DNA of 34,244 bases from Pseudomonadota bacterium (lineage in GTDB: Bacteria; Desulfobacterota; Desulfovibrionia; Desulfovibrionales; Desulfovibrionaceae), in contig JAEYOJ010000028.1 of assembly GCA_023411815.1 (NCBI GenBank), positions 1 to 34,244 on the forward strand, written 5' to 3'. The translations under genes were made by a program, and so were the position numbers. Positions 20,564-27,605 of the stretch are shown here, piece by piece. The notes beneath the pieces are model-generated. The model made no database searches. It saw only the letters and a list, made by a program, of their open reading frames with translations, and had not been told where the DNA came from. Every line of letters starts with the position of its first letter. The first letter of the stretch is position 1.

Positions 20564-21709
20564 ATGCACGATCTCATCGTCATCGGGGCCGGTCCGGCGG
20601 GAGCCATGGCCGCCCGCTGCGCCGCCCAGTCGGGCCTCAGAACGCTGCTCCTGGACAAGGACCAGTTTCCCCGCAGCAAGCCTTGCGGCGGAGGCCTTAC
20701 CCTGCGCGCCTTGGAGGTCCTGTCTTCCGTGGGTCTCCGGCTTCCCGAGTCGGTCATCGAGCGTCGGCTCATGGGCGCGCGCATCACGATCGCGGACCGC
20801 AGCGTGGAGGTGCGCATGCCTTGGCCCGTGGCCGTGACCGTGCTGCGCGACCGCTTCGACAGCCTGCTGCTGCAGGCCGCGGCCGCATCCGGCGCGCGGG
20901 TCGAGCTGGGCCGCCGCGTGGAGGCCGTGGAACAGGACGGGCACGGCGTGATCGTGACCGCCGGCTGCGAGTCGTGGTCCGGGCGCATGGCCGTTATTGC
21001 CGAGGGCGCGTCCGGCAGGCTCAAGCGCGCCGTGCGGCCAAAGATCGATGAGCGCTTCTGGGTCTGCCTGAGCACGGACACGCCTCTCAACGGTCAGCTG
21101 GACGACCACGGGCTCATGCACCTCGAAACCGGCCTGACCCGCACGGGCTATGCCTGGATATTCCCCCGCCGCCACAGCGCCAGTGTGGGTCTGAGCGTCA
21201 TGACCAGCCAATGCTGCGGCTCCCGGCGCATCCTGGACGGCTATCTTGCCGGCCACGGCTTCGATCCTGACCTGCCGCAGCGCGGCCATCTCGTGCCCCT
21301 TGGCGGACTCAAGCGCCGTCTGGCTTCGGGCCGCGTGCTCCTGGCCGGCGACGCTGGCGGATTCGCCGACGCCTTCACCTGCGAGGGCATCGCCTATGCC
21401 CTGCTTTCGGGCGCTGCCGCGGGAAAAGCCGCTGCACTGGCCGCCCGGGATAATAGCGAGGCGGAAGGACTGGAGCGTATCTACACGGGCCTGTGCCGGC
21501 CGCTGCAGCGTCAGCTGCGCCAGTCGCTCCTGGCCATGCGCATCCACGACATCCTACCCGCCAGACTGCATCAGGTCATTGTGCTCGATAAGGGCTGCTT
21601 GTCCGCCTTCCTGGAGGTCGCGGCGGCCAAGCGCGGCTACCCGAGCTTTCTGGCCTACATAGCCCGGAGGCTGCCCACACTGGCCCTCAAAGCCCTGCGC
21701 GGCGCGTAG
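20564..21709 (+). CDS. Geranylgeranyl reductase-family FAD-dependent oxidoreductase
   Basis: A 381-residue flavoprotein. It begins MHDLIVIGAGPAGAMAA, an FAD Rossmann motif (GAGPAG 8-13) with acidic Asp31 at the end of strand 2. The PCGGGLT segment (40-46), the YxWxFP signature Y196-A-W-I-F-P201, and GDAGGFADAFTCEGI (262-276) identify the geranylgeranyl reductase family. Members reduce isoprenoid double bonds (lipid or quinone side chains), so a membrane-lipid or menaquinone role is plausible but unproven. I chose the ATG at 20564 because family members start just before this motif; a GTG at 20525 in frame would add 13 residues. The PGPGW membrane-protein gene follows in the same direction after 244 bases, with its own promoter candidate. 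Confidence 0.87.
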   Translation: MHDLIVIGAGPAGAMAARCAAQSGLRTLLLDKDQFPRSKPCGGGLTLRALEVLSSVGLRLPESVIERRLMGARITIADRSVEVRMPWPVAVTVLRDRFDSLLLQAAAASGARVELGRRVEAVEQDGHGVIVTAGCESWSGRMAVIAEGASGRLKRAVRPKIDERFWVCLSTDTPLNGQLDDHGLMHLETGLTRTGYAWIFPRRHSASVGLSVMTSQCCGSRRILDGYLAGHGFDPDLPQRGHLVPLGGLKRRLASGRVLLAGDAGGFADAFTCEGIAYALLSGAAAGKAAALAARDNSEAEGLERIYTGLCRPLQRQLRQSLLAMRIHDILPARLHQVIVLDKGCLSAFLEVAAAKRGYPSFLAYIARRLPTLALKALRGA

Positions 21710-21860
21710 GAACCGGATAGGGCGTTGCCCTTCCCAGGCCCATCCCACGGGGCCAGTCTGGATGAGACGCGCCCATGGACCCGCGCAATTCGTTTGCGGG
21801 CTGCCCTGATGGAGGTCCATTTTGAAATTTGTCTGGCTGGAAAGCGGACCTAGTCGAGAC

Positions 21861-21889
21861 TTGCCCCTGCCTTTCTCTGGATCTATATA
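21861..21889 (+). promoter_or_regulatory. Sigma-70-like promoter before the PGPGW gene
   Basis: TTGCCC (21861-21866), 17-base spacer, TATATA (21884-21889). Transcription would start near 21896. A 7-bp perfect hairpin, GTCGGGA with TCCCGAC, follows in the leader just ahead of the AGAGGAGG ribosome site (21938-21945). Confidence 0.55.
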
Positions 21890-21953
21890 TCGATACCAAG
21901 GCCTGTCGGGAACAAGCCCTCCCGACGGACAGGAACCAGAGGAGGCCAGTCCC

Positions 21954-22268
21954 TTGATTGAAAGATTGAAGCGCTCCGCGCGCGAACTGATGCGCGATCG
22001 GCCTGGAATGCGCTTCCGCAACTACCATCGCCGGCGAAGAGACAGCCAGATGCACCCTGTCCGGCGCACCTTGTACTATGTCCTCGCGGCCCTGCTGCTG
22101 CTCATTGGCGTGGCACTGTCCGTGCTGCCCGGCCCGGCATTCGTCTTCTTCATCCTCGCCTTCGCCATCCTCGCCGCCCGCTCGCGCCGTGTGGCCGTGC
22201 TGCTCGACCGCGCGGAAATCCAGGGCTGGCGTATCGTGAACAAGTTCCGCGCCAGATCGGACCTGTAA
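21954..22268 (+). CDS. PGPGW-family small membrane protein
   Basis: A 104-residue inner-membrane protein with a basic N-terminal half (RDRPGMRFRNYHRRRRD) and two close hydrophobic segments, TLYYVLAALLLLIGVALSVLPG and PAFVFFILAFAILAA. The LSVLPGPAFVFFILAFAILA stretch followed by SRRVAVLLDRAE is characteristic of the PGPGW transmembrane family, whose function is unknown. I chose a TTG start at 21954 because AGAGGAGG (21938-21945) lies exactly 8 bases upstream; the next in-frame ATG is 12 codons later and has no such site, while the longer ORF to 21822 crosses the promoter and leader hairpin. Confidence 0.7.
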   Translation: MIERLKRSARELMRDRPGMRFRNYHRRRRDSQMHPVRRTLYYVLAALLLLIGVALSVLPGPAFVFFILAFAILAARSRRVAVLLDRAEIQGWRIVNKFRARSDL

Positions 22269-22380
22269 GACCTGTGCGCCGGGAAGGGCAGAACTCGCCC
22301 AGACGGCATGCCTCTCTCTGAATACGGTCCGACAGTCTCCAGGGCCGGTGCGCATGGGTTCCCTGACATCGGGTTTACCG

Positions 22381-22394
22381 GCCAACCGGTTGGC
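22381..22394. promoter_or_regulatory. 14-bp perfect palindrome upstream of the ABC-2 permease gene
   Basis: GCCAACCGGTTGGC is a perfect palindrome, followed 16 bases later by a run of seven T. It fits a dimeric repressor or activator site before the permease gene, or a weak terminator after the PGPGW gene. Confidence 0.4.
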
Positions 22395-22464
22395 AATCCA
22401 TCGAAACCAGCTTTTTTTGGTTCCTTTGCTGGACGCACCCGTTGGGTTCGACTATAAACGGTCG

Positions 22465-23334
22465 ATGCTGGGAAGACCCGAAAGAGCCTTGCGCAACAGC
22501 ATGGTCCTCCCGCCGGTCGCTGCGCGTTCCCGCGCGCGGGGGCGCACCGGGCCGGACCTGTGGACCATGCTGACCCTGTCCGGCTGGTGGAGCCTTGTCT
22601 TCTATCGCGTCTTCGCCGACCTGGCCTCCGAGGTGCGGCGCTACTACATCAGCTACCTGTGGTGGGTCTTCGAGCCCGTGCTGAACATGGGCGTGCTCTA
22701 TCTCGTCTTCGGCGTGTTCCTGAACCGCGATACGCCCAACTTCGTGCAGTTCCTGCTCGTGGGGGTGAGCGTGTGGAAGTGGTTCGGGAGCACCGTTCCC
22801 AACGGGAGCAACGCCATCCTCAACAGCAAGGGCATCGTGCTTCAGGCATATTTGCCCAAGAGCTTCTTCCCCATGGTCGTGGCCCTGACCGACTTCTTCA
22901 AGTTCCTCATCGTCTTCGGCCTGCTGCTCGTGTTTCTGTGGGCCACGGGCTTTCCTCCGACCATGGCCTACCTGGCCCTGCCGGCGCTCATGGTCGCCCA
23001 ATTCCTGGTCTGCTACGGTCTGGCGGCGGTGCTGGCGGCGGTGGTGCCGTTCTTTCCTGACCTACGTTTCCTCGTCTCCACGGCGCTACAGGTGGGTTTC
23101 TTCGTTTCGGGCATCTTCTTTGACATCCGCGCCGTGCTCCTGCCCAAGCACATGCTGGTCTTCCACCTGAATCCCATTGCCACGCTCATTGCCGGCTACC
23201 GCAGCGTGCTTATCGACGGCGTCTGGCCCGACGCGCAGGCCCTGGCTTTCGCCGCGGCCGCAGGCCTGGGCCTGATCCTCGTCGCCGCCATCCTGCTGAC
23301 GCGCCTGGACCGCGTCTATCCCCGCATTCTGTAG
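22465..23334 (+). CDS. ABC-2 type polysaccharide/O-antigen export permease
   Basis: A membrane protein of about 289 residues with six predicted helices, of the Wzm/KpsM/TagG family. The amphipathic N-terminal segment SEVRRYYISYLWWVFEPVLNM is the family's interface-helix motif before helix 1. Later hydrophobic blocks (FFKFLIVFGLLLVFLWATG, LPALMVAQFLVCYGLAAVLAAVVPFF, STALQVGFFVSGIFFD) and the terminal helix fit. Such permeases carry undecaprenyl-linked glycans across the inner membrane with a separate ATPase. No ATPase gene lies on either side, so this permease is an orphan here or pairs with one elsewhere. The start is uncertain: ATGs at 22465 and 22501 both lack a good ribosome site, and the ORF is open up to 22348. 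Confidence 0.82.
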   Translation: MLGRPERALRNSMVLPPVAARSRARGRTGPDLWTMLTLSGWWSLVFYRVFADLASEVRRYYISYLWWVFEPVLNMGVLYLVFGVFLNRDTPNFVQFLLVGVSVWKWFGSTVPNGSNAILNSKGIVLQAYLPKSFFPMVVALTDFFKFLIVFGLLLVFLWATGFPPTMAYLALPALMVAQFLVCYGLAAVLAAVVPFFPDLRFLVSTALQVGFFVSGIFFDIRAVLLPKHMLVFHLNPIATLIAGYRSVLIDGVWPDAQALAFAAAAGLGLILVAAILLTRLDRVYPRIL

Positions 23335-23681
23335 ATACCCCCGGACAGTGACCATATCCCGGCGGAAACAGTTCCGGGCAGGAACCACCCGGAGCGGATT
23401 GCATTCGAGCGGCGCTTCCTGGACCATCTGTCTGCTTCATGCATGTTTCACGTGCAACGTGCTTATAATGCCTGCTCTGCTTCAGGCAGGCGTGCCGGGA
23501 CAATGAATCCCCGCTAATTCGTGCTGGCTGCCTCTTGCTACGGCACGCAGGCCGAACAGGGCCGGGGATATGGGACGCGAGATTGGATGCTAGATGGGCC
23601 GCTGAAGCGGCAAACCCCGTCAGGCATCAGCCTGGCGGGGTTTGCCGGAGGCTTTCGCCCCTGGTCTGTTGGAGGTACTGG
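23335..23681. other. Intergenic, 347 bases: possible small RNA, no protein gene
   Basis: No coding gene is supported. A perfect -10 hexamer TATAAT stands at 23464-23469 on the plus strand, overlapping CACG-N5-CGTG symmetry just upstream, but the -35 region is poor. A long hairpin follows at 23609-23646. The stretch between could be a small RNA of about 170 bases; this is speculative. Confidence 0.3.
23609..23646. terminator. Long stem-loop between convergent genes
   Basis: GGCAAACCCCGTCAGGC (23609-23625) pairs with 23630-23646 over 17 bp with a single G-U pair and the loop ATCA. It lies 36 bases after the stop of the secreted-protein gene (minus strand) and about 275 bases after the permease gene (plus strand). 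Neither side has a clear T-run, so terminator is the likeliest but not certain reading. Confidence 0.6.
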
Positions 23682-24509
23682 CTACCGCAGAAGCAGCATG
23701 TTCGGCACCGAAATGGGGCAGGGCCGGCTGGTTCCACCTCCCGAAACCGAGACCTGTTCCAGGATCACGTCGCTGGCGCTGCTGACGGTGAAGCCTATGG
23801 TCAGGTTGTTGGTCGGGATATTCAACCCTTGCAGGCTCGTGGTGTTGAAGTCGAAGGTCACGGGCAGGGGCTCCAGGTTGTAGCCGGCGGGGAAGGCGGG
23901 CCAGCCGCTGAACTGCACGTAACCGACCTGCGCGCCCATGTAGCCGGAGCCCATGTCGGCCCAGATGGGATGGTTGTAGCGCGGGCGGAAGTTGGCCGGC
24001 TTGATGGTCTCGTGGTATGGGTATGCGCCCGTGAAGGGACCCTGCAGCGGAGCCGTGAACCTGTGCAGCGGGTACAGCCCGGCGTCGCGGTTGAGGCCGA
24101 ACTGGATGTTGCTGACGTACGTGTCGATGGGCGTCCAGTCCGTCTTGTCCGGGTTCATGACCACCACGTAATCCCATACGCCGTTGGAGTCCGTATCCAG
24201 GAACAGGTCGCCGGGATACAGGACGAACCACACGTTGCGCCACAGCTCCTCGGTCCAGTCGGCCTCGCGCGTGATGACGACATTGAACCGCACCGAGTCA
24301 AGCCCCGTGGTGGCGCTCACCACGCCGCCCGTGATGTTGGGCGTGCCGTAGTGGTCCTGGGTGTTGTGGTCCGTCGGTTCGGGATAGGCGTCATCCGCTT
24401 CCGGGTAGCCGGGCCAGTATATGGTCCGGTCCCCGAAGTTCGCCTCCGCCGCAAAGGCTGGACTGGCAAGGAAAGCGCCCATGATCAGGGCCATGATGAA
24501 ACGTAACAT
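23682..24509 (-). CDS. Secreted protein of unknown function
   Basis: A 275-residue protein with a clear signal peptide (1-20, cut after AFA). The mature part is rich in Tyr, Trp, Pro and Asp, for example TIYWPGYPEADDAYPEP, DLFLDTDSNGVWDYVVV and YNLEPLPVTFDF, which suggests an extracellular beta-sandwich. DTDSNGVWD is a Ca-binding-loop-like segment. I could not name a family; the DLF-DTDSNGVWDYV part resembles domains of secreted proteins that handle solutes or sugars only loosely. The start is well supported by GGGGAGG 6 bases before the ATG at 24509. A leader hairpin (24537-24559) precedes it and a long stem-loop follows it, so it is a single-gene unit. Confidence 0.7.
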   Translation of the reverse strand: MLRFIMALIMGAFLASPAFAAEANFGDRTIYWPGYPEADDAYPEPTDHNTQDHYGTPNITGGVVSATTGLDSVRFNVVITREADWTEELWRNVWFVLYPGDLFLDTDSNGVWDYVVVMNPDKTDWTPIDTYVSNIQFGLNRDAGLYPLHRFTAPLQGPFTGAYPYHETIKPANFRPRYNHPIWADMGSGYMGAQVGYVQFSGWPAFPAGYNLEPLPVTFDFNTTSLQGLNIPTNNLTIGFTVSSASDVILEQVSVSGGGTSRPCPISVPNMLLLR

Positions 24510-24536
24510 GATTTTCCTCCCCTAACCATTGTACAT

Positions 24537-24559
24537 ACGCATGGGGCGCTGCCATGCGT
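24537..24559 (-). promoter_or_regulatory. Leader inverted repeat before the secreted-protein gene
   Basis: ACGCATGG (24537-24544) and CCATGCGT (24552-24559) are perfect inverse arms around 7 bases, 28 bases upstream of the ATG. The same arm core ACGCATGG / CCATGCGT occurs in the long hairpin at 29384-29432. It could be an operator or an RNA hairpin in the 5' leader. Confidence 0.4.
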
Positions 24560-24798
24560 GCTGCTGTGTCGGTTAGGGCGAAACCCAAGCGTACCCTCCT
24601 GCGCCAAACCGCTTGTGATCGATTCCGCCCGTATGCTGGTTCTACGGGGGCCGAGCCGCATGGACCATGATTAACTTGCGGAGGCTCTTTCACGGCCGAT
24701 ACGGCTATGCGGGGACCACAAAAGAGCGGGCCCGGCCTATCAGGACGGGACCGCTGCGATGGTCGGTATGCTTCCAGGCTACATGCCGATGAATGCGC

Positions 24799-24870
24799 GG
24801 ATCCAGGGCGGCGTCCCGCCCTGGCGGGTGAGGGTATGGGAGAGGGCAGCGCCCTCTCCCAGCTCTTGCT
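24799..24870 (+). repeat. Dispersed double-hairpin repeat, copy 8
   Basis: Hairpin A: CCAGGGCGG (24803-24811) with CCGCCCTGG (24816-24824). Hairpin B: GGGAGAGGGC (24838-24847) with GCCCTCTCCC (24851-24860), then AGCTCTTGC. It ends 9 bases from the nifB stop, so both hairpins would form at the 3' end of the nifENB transcript. Confidence 0.88.
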
Positions 24871-24879
24871 CCAGGTGTC

Positions 24880-26226
24880 TTAGCCGCAGCCTTCGCCGCC
24901 GCCGGAGCAGCCAGCGGCGCAGGCTTTGCGCTTCTTGGGCCGCAAAGCCTGCAGGGCGCGTGGATCGACCGCGTTGTACACGGCGTCCAGGGCCTCCTCG
25001 ATGAAGCCTTCGGTCTCCACGGGCAACAGGCCCTGTTCCTCCAGGATGGCGCGCGGGGTCTCGCCCAGCCTGGCCACGAGCACGGCGCGGCAGTCGCTCA
25101 GGGCGTCGGCCAGGGCGTACCAGCGCTTGGGCCCGGCGCCGATGTCCGGGGCCGGGCGCTCCTCGACCATTTCGTAGCCGCTGTTCCTGCGCGCCCAGAT
25201 CTGGAACTTCTCGGCCTCGCCCAGGTGCTTGTTGACCAGCAATCCTTCCAGGGAGGCCACAGCCACGTGCGGACGATCAAAAGCATGCAGTGGCGCATGG
25301 GCGGGCAGGGGCTTGAGCGAGGCAACGGGCTTGGCCTTCAGGCCGCCGCAGGCGCTGTCCTCGGTGCGGCCGCACTCGGACAGGCAGCCGGCGAACTCGC
25401 TCGAGCGGTCGTTGCCCAGCAGGCCCACGGCGTCGGCCCGGCAGCGGCGACAGTGGCGCATCTGCGGCAGGTGCTTTTCGGCGGCCTTGCGGAGCTTTTC
25501 GACAAAAGCCTTATCCGGCTCGATGATGCTTTCGAAAGGCGTATCGACCGTGGGGTGCAGTGGCATGACGTTGAGCATGTCAACGCCCATGGCGGCCATG
25601 GTCTTGGCCAGCTCCTCGATATGCCCATCGTTGTAGCCGGGCGTGAGGATGGTGTTGACCTTGACCGTGATGGAGCGCTCCTTGAGGCCCCGGATGGCTT
25701 CGATCTGGCGCGCGAGCAGCAGCCTGGCGGCCTCGCGGCCGTGCAGCGTGCGGTCCCCGTCGCGCACCCAGGAGTAGAAGCGCTCGCCCACGGCCGGGTC
25801 CATGGCGTTGACCGTCACGGTCATGTGCGTGATGCCGGCCTCCTTGACCCGGTCCAGGTATGGCGGCAGGCCCAGGCCGTTGGTGGACACGCAGAAGAGC
25901 ATCTCTGGATGGCGCTCGCGGATGAGCCGAATGGTCTCCAGGGTCGCCTCGGCGTTGGCGAAAGGATCGCCGGGCCCGGCGATGCCCACAACGGTGATGC
26001 GCGGCTCCTTTTCCAGCACGCGGTCCAGGTAGTCGGCGGCCTGGATCGGCGAGAGCACGCCCGAGGTCACGCCCGGCCGCGACTCGTTCACGCAGTCGTA
26101 CTTGCGGTTGCAGTAGCGGCACTGGATGTTGCAGGCGGGTGCAACGGGCAAATGGATGCGGCCGCACTGGCCGGCAACGCTCTTGTTGAAGCACGGATGG
26201 CGCGAAAGGTCGGGCGTCATGGTCAT
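24880..26226 (-). CDS. nifB: FeMo-cofactor biosynthesis radical SAM protein NifB
   Basis: A 448-residue protein that fuses two [4Fe-4S] units into NifB-co, the core of nitrogenase cofactor. The radical-SAM cluster motif is Cys32-x3-Cys36-x2-Cys39, preceded by HPCFN (Cys12) and Cys21. Further NifB signatures are VGIAGPGDPFANAE, STNGLGLPPYLDRVKEAGITH-TVTVNA, KVNTILTPGYND, MPLHP, and the MRHCRRCRADAVGLLGND segment. A NifX/NafY-like C-terminal domain follows (about 330-430: HVAVASLEGLLVN-HLGEAEKFQIW). The protein ends in a Cys/Gly tail, CAAGCSGGGEGCG. GAGGAG lies 7 bases before the ATG and the gene starts 12 bases after nifN, so it is the last gene of nifENB. Repeat copy 8 follows at once. Confidence 0.96.
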   Translation of the reverse strand: MTMTPDLSRHPCFNKSVAGQCGRIHLPVAPACNIQCRYCNRKYDCVNESRPGVTSGVLSPIQAADYLDRVLEKEPRITVVGIAGPGDPFANAEATLETIRLIRERHPEMLFCVSTNGLGLPPYLDRVKEAGITHMTVTVNAMDPAVGERFYSWVRDGDRTLHGREAARLLLARQIEAIRGLKERSITVKVNTILTPGYNDGHIEELAKTMAAMGVDMLNVMPLHPTVDTPFESIIEPDKAFVEKLRKAAEKHLPQMRHCRRCRADAVGLLGNDRSSEFAGCLSECGRTEDSACGGLKAKPVASLKPLPAHAPLHAFDRPHVAVASLEGLLVNKHLGEAEKFQIWARRNSGYEMVEERPAPDIGAGPKRWYALADALSDCRAVLVARLGETPRAILEEQGLLPVETEGFIEEALDAVYNAVDPRALQALRPKKRKACAAGCSGGGEGCG

Positions 26227-26238
26227 GGCGAGTCTCCT

Positions 26239-27603
26239 CTAGATATACATGAAGCCCACAGGAGATTCCTCCTGACGCTTCTCCAGCACTGCGTTAACGA
26301 TTCGGTCGAACAGCTCCTGGGCCCCGGCGTAGCCGAGGTGGCGCACACGCTGCGCGCCGAAGCGGTCGTGGATGGGGAAACCCACGCGCACGAGCGGGAT
26401 GTTCAGTTCGCGGGCCAGCACGCGGTAGCCCTTGGAGTTGCCCACCACGAGATCCGGGGCCAGCTCCTCGGCCTGGGCCACGATCTCGTAGAAGTCCACG
26501 CCCTTGCGCGCCACGGGCATGGGCACTAGGCCGTTGGTCACGGCCGCGATCTCTTCCTCGAAGCGCGCGGGCTCGCCGCCCGTGGCCACGAGCACGGGCT
26601 GGATGCCGACCTCGGCCAGGAAGGAAGTCAGGCCCACGGCCAGGTCTTCCTCGCCGTAGACCACGGCCTTGAGGCCCGAAACGTACTTGTGCGCATCGAC
26701 CATGGCGTCCACCAGTCGGCCGCGCTCCTTGACCAGGGCCTCGGGCGCGGGCCGGCCGGAGATGCGCTCCAGGGTCTGCACGAACTCGTCCGTGGCGCGC
26801 AGGCCCACGGGCAGGCCCATGCGCTGCAGCGGCACGGCGTGCTTGTCGCGCAGCACGCTGCCGGCCAGGAGTGAATCCTTCTGGCATCGTGTGAACTCGA
26901 TGCAGGCCTGGGCGCTGCCCAGGGCTTTGATGGCAGCCACGGGCGTGCCGCCGGGGGGCAGCTTCTCGTAGTCGGCGGCGGCCGTGCCATCGAGAGACTC
27001 GGAGTAGTCGGGCAAAAGCATAAGGGGCAGATCGAAGGCCGCGAAAAGGGCCTTGAGCCCGCGCAGGTCCTCGGCAGAGACGAAGCCGGGCATACAGGCC
27101 ACGGGCCCGTCCTTGGGCGCGTCGGACGTTTCGGCGAGCTGCTCGACCACGGCGCGCACTGCCGCGTGGAAGCCCTCCATGTGCGTGCCCTCATAGGAGG
27201 GCGTGGATACGTGCACGAGCTCGGGCAGGTCGAGCTCGGCCCCGAACTCGGCGCGGAACTCGCGCAGGATCTGGCCCACGTCGTCGCCGATGGTCTCGGT
27301 CAGGCAGGTCGTGGCCACGCCGATGATCTGCGCGCCGTACTTCTGCATGACGTTGAGCAGACCCTTCTTGAGGTTGGGTCCGCCGCCGTAGACAGCGTGC
27401 TTTTCGCCAAGCGACGAGGAGGCGATGTCCACGGGCTCGCGGAAATGGCTGATGACGTAGCGCCGCATGTACGTGGCGCAGCCCTGGGAGCCGTGCAGGA
27501 AGGGCACGCAGCCTTCGATGCCCCGGAAGGCGATTGCCGCGCCCAGCGGCTTGCACAGCTTGCAGGCGTTGGTGGTGGAGACGTAGGGCTTGCCGTCCTT
27601 CAT
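26239..27603 (-). CDS. nifN: FeMo-cofactor scaffold protein NifN
   Basis: A 454-residue protein of the nitrogenase component-1 family and the beta partner of NifE in the NifEN scaffold. The N-terminal segment TNACKLCKPLGAAIAFRGIEGC, then LHGSQGCATYMRRYV (Cys42, equivalent to the Fe-S ligand in NifN), ATTCLTETIGDDV and HVSTPSYEGTH-EGF are diagnostic of NifN/NifK-like subunits. The lack of an N-terminal NifK extension and its place between nifE and nifB favour NifN. GAGGAGG lies 7 bases before the ATG, inside the end of nifE; only 2 bases separate the genes. It needs NifE as a partner and NifB-co as substrate. Confidence 0.92.
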   Translation of the reverse strand: MKDGKPYVSTTNACKLCKPLGAAIAFRGIEGCVPFLHGSQGCATYMRRYVISHFREPVDIASSSLGEKHAVYGGGPNLKKGLLNVMQKYGAQIIGVATTCLTETIGDDVGQILREFRAEFGAELDLPELVHVSTPSYEGTHMEGFHAAVRAVVEQLAETSDAPKDGPVACMPGFVSAEDLRGLKALFAAFDLPLMLLPDYSESLDGTAAADYEKLPPGGTPVAAIKALGSAQACIEFTRCQKDSLLAGSVLRDKHAVPLQRMGLPVGLRATDEFVQTLERISGRPAPEALVKERGRLVDAMVDAHKYVSGLKAVVYGEEDLAVGLTSFLAEVGIQPVLVATGGEPARFEEEIAAVTNGLVPMPVARKGVDFYEIVAQAEELAPDLVVGNSKGYRVLARELNIPLVRVGFPIHDRFGAQRVRHLGYAGAQELFDRIVNAVLEKRQEESPVGFMYI

Positions 27604-27605
27604 TG

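Larger units (their letters stand above)
24510..24879. other. Intergenic, 370 bases, between nifB and the secreted-protein gene
   Basis: It holds the promoter and leader of the secreted-protein gene (including the hairpin at 24537-24559) and repeat copy 8 directly after nifB. I saw no riboswitch consensus, tRNA or gene in between. Confidence 0.5.

Noticed and set aside
24510..24780. Possible cyclic-di-GMP or other riboswitch before the secreted-protein gene
   Set aside because: The sequence lacks the GACGCAAAGCC and GGUAGCGGGG-type core elements on either strand; only a short inverted repeat is present.
26239..27603. Reading the nifN gene as nifK
   Set aside because: It directly follows nifE and precedes nifB, and lacks NifK-type N-terminal extension; NifN is the better call.
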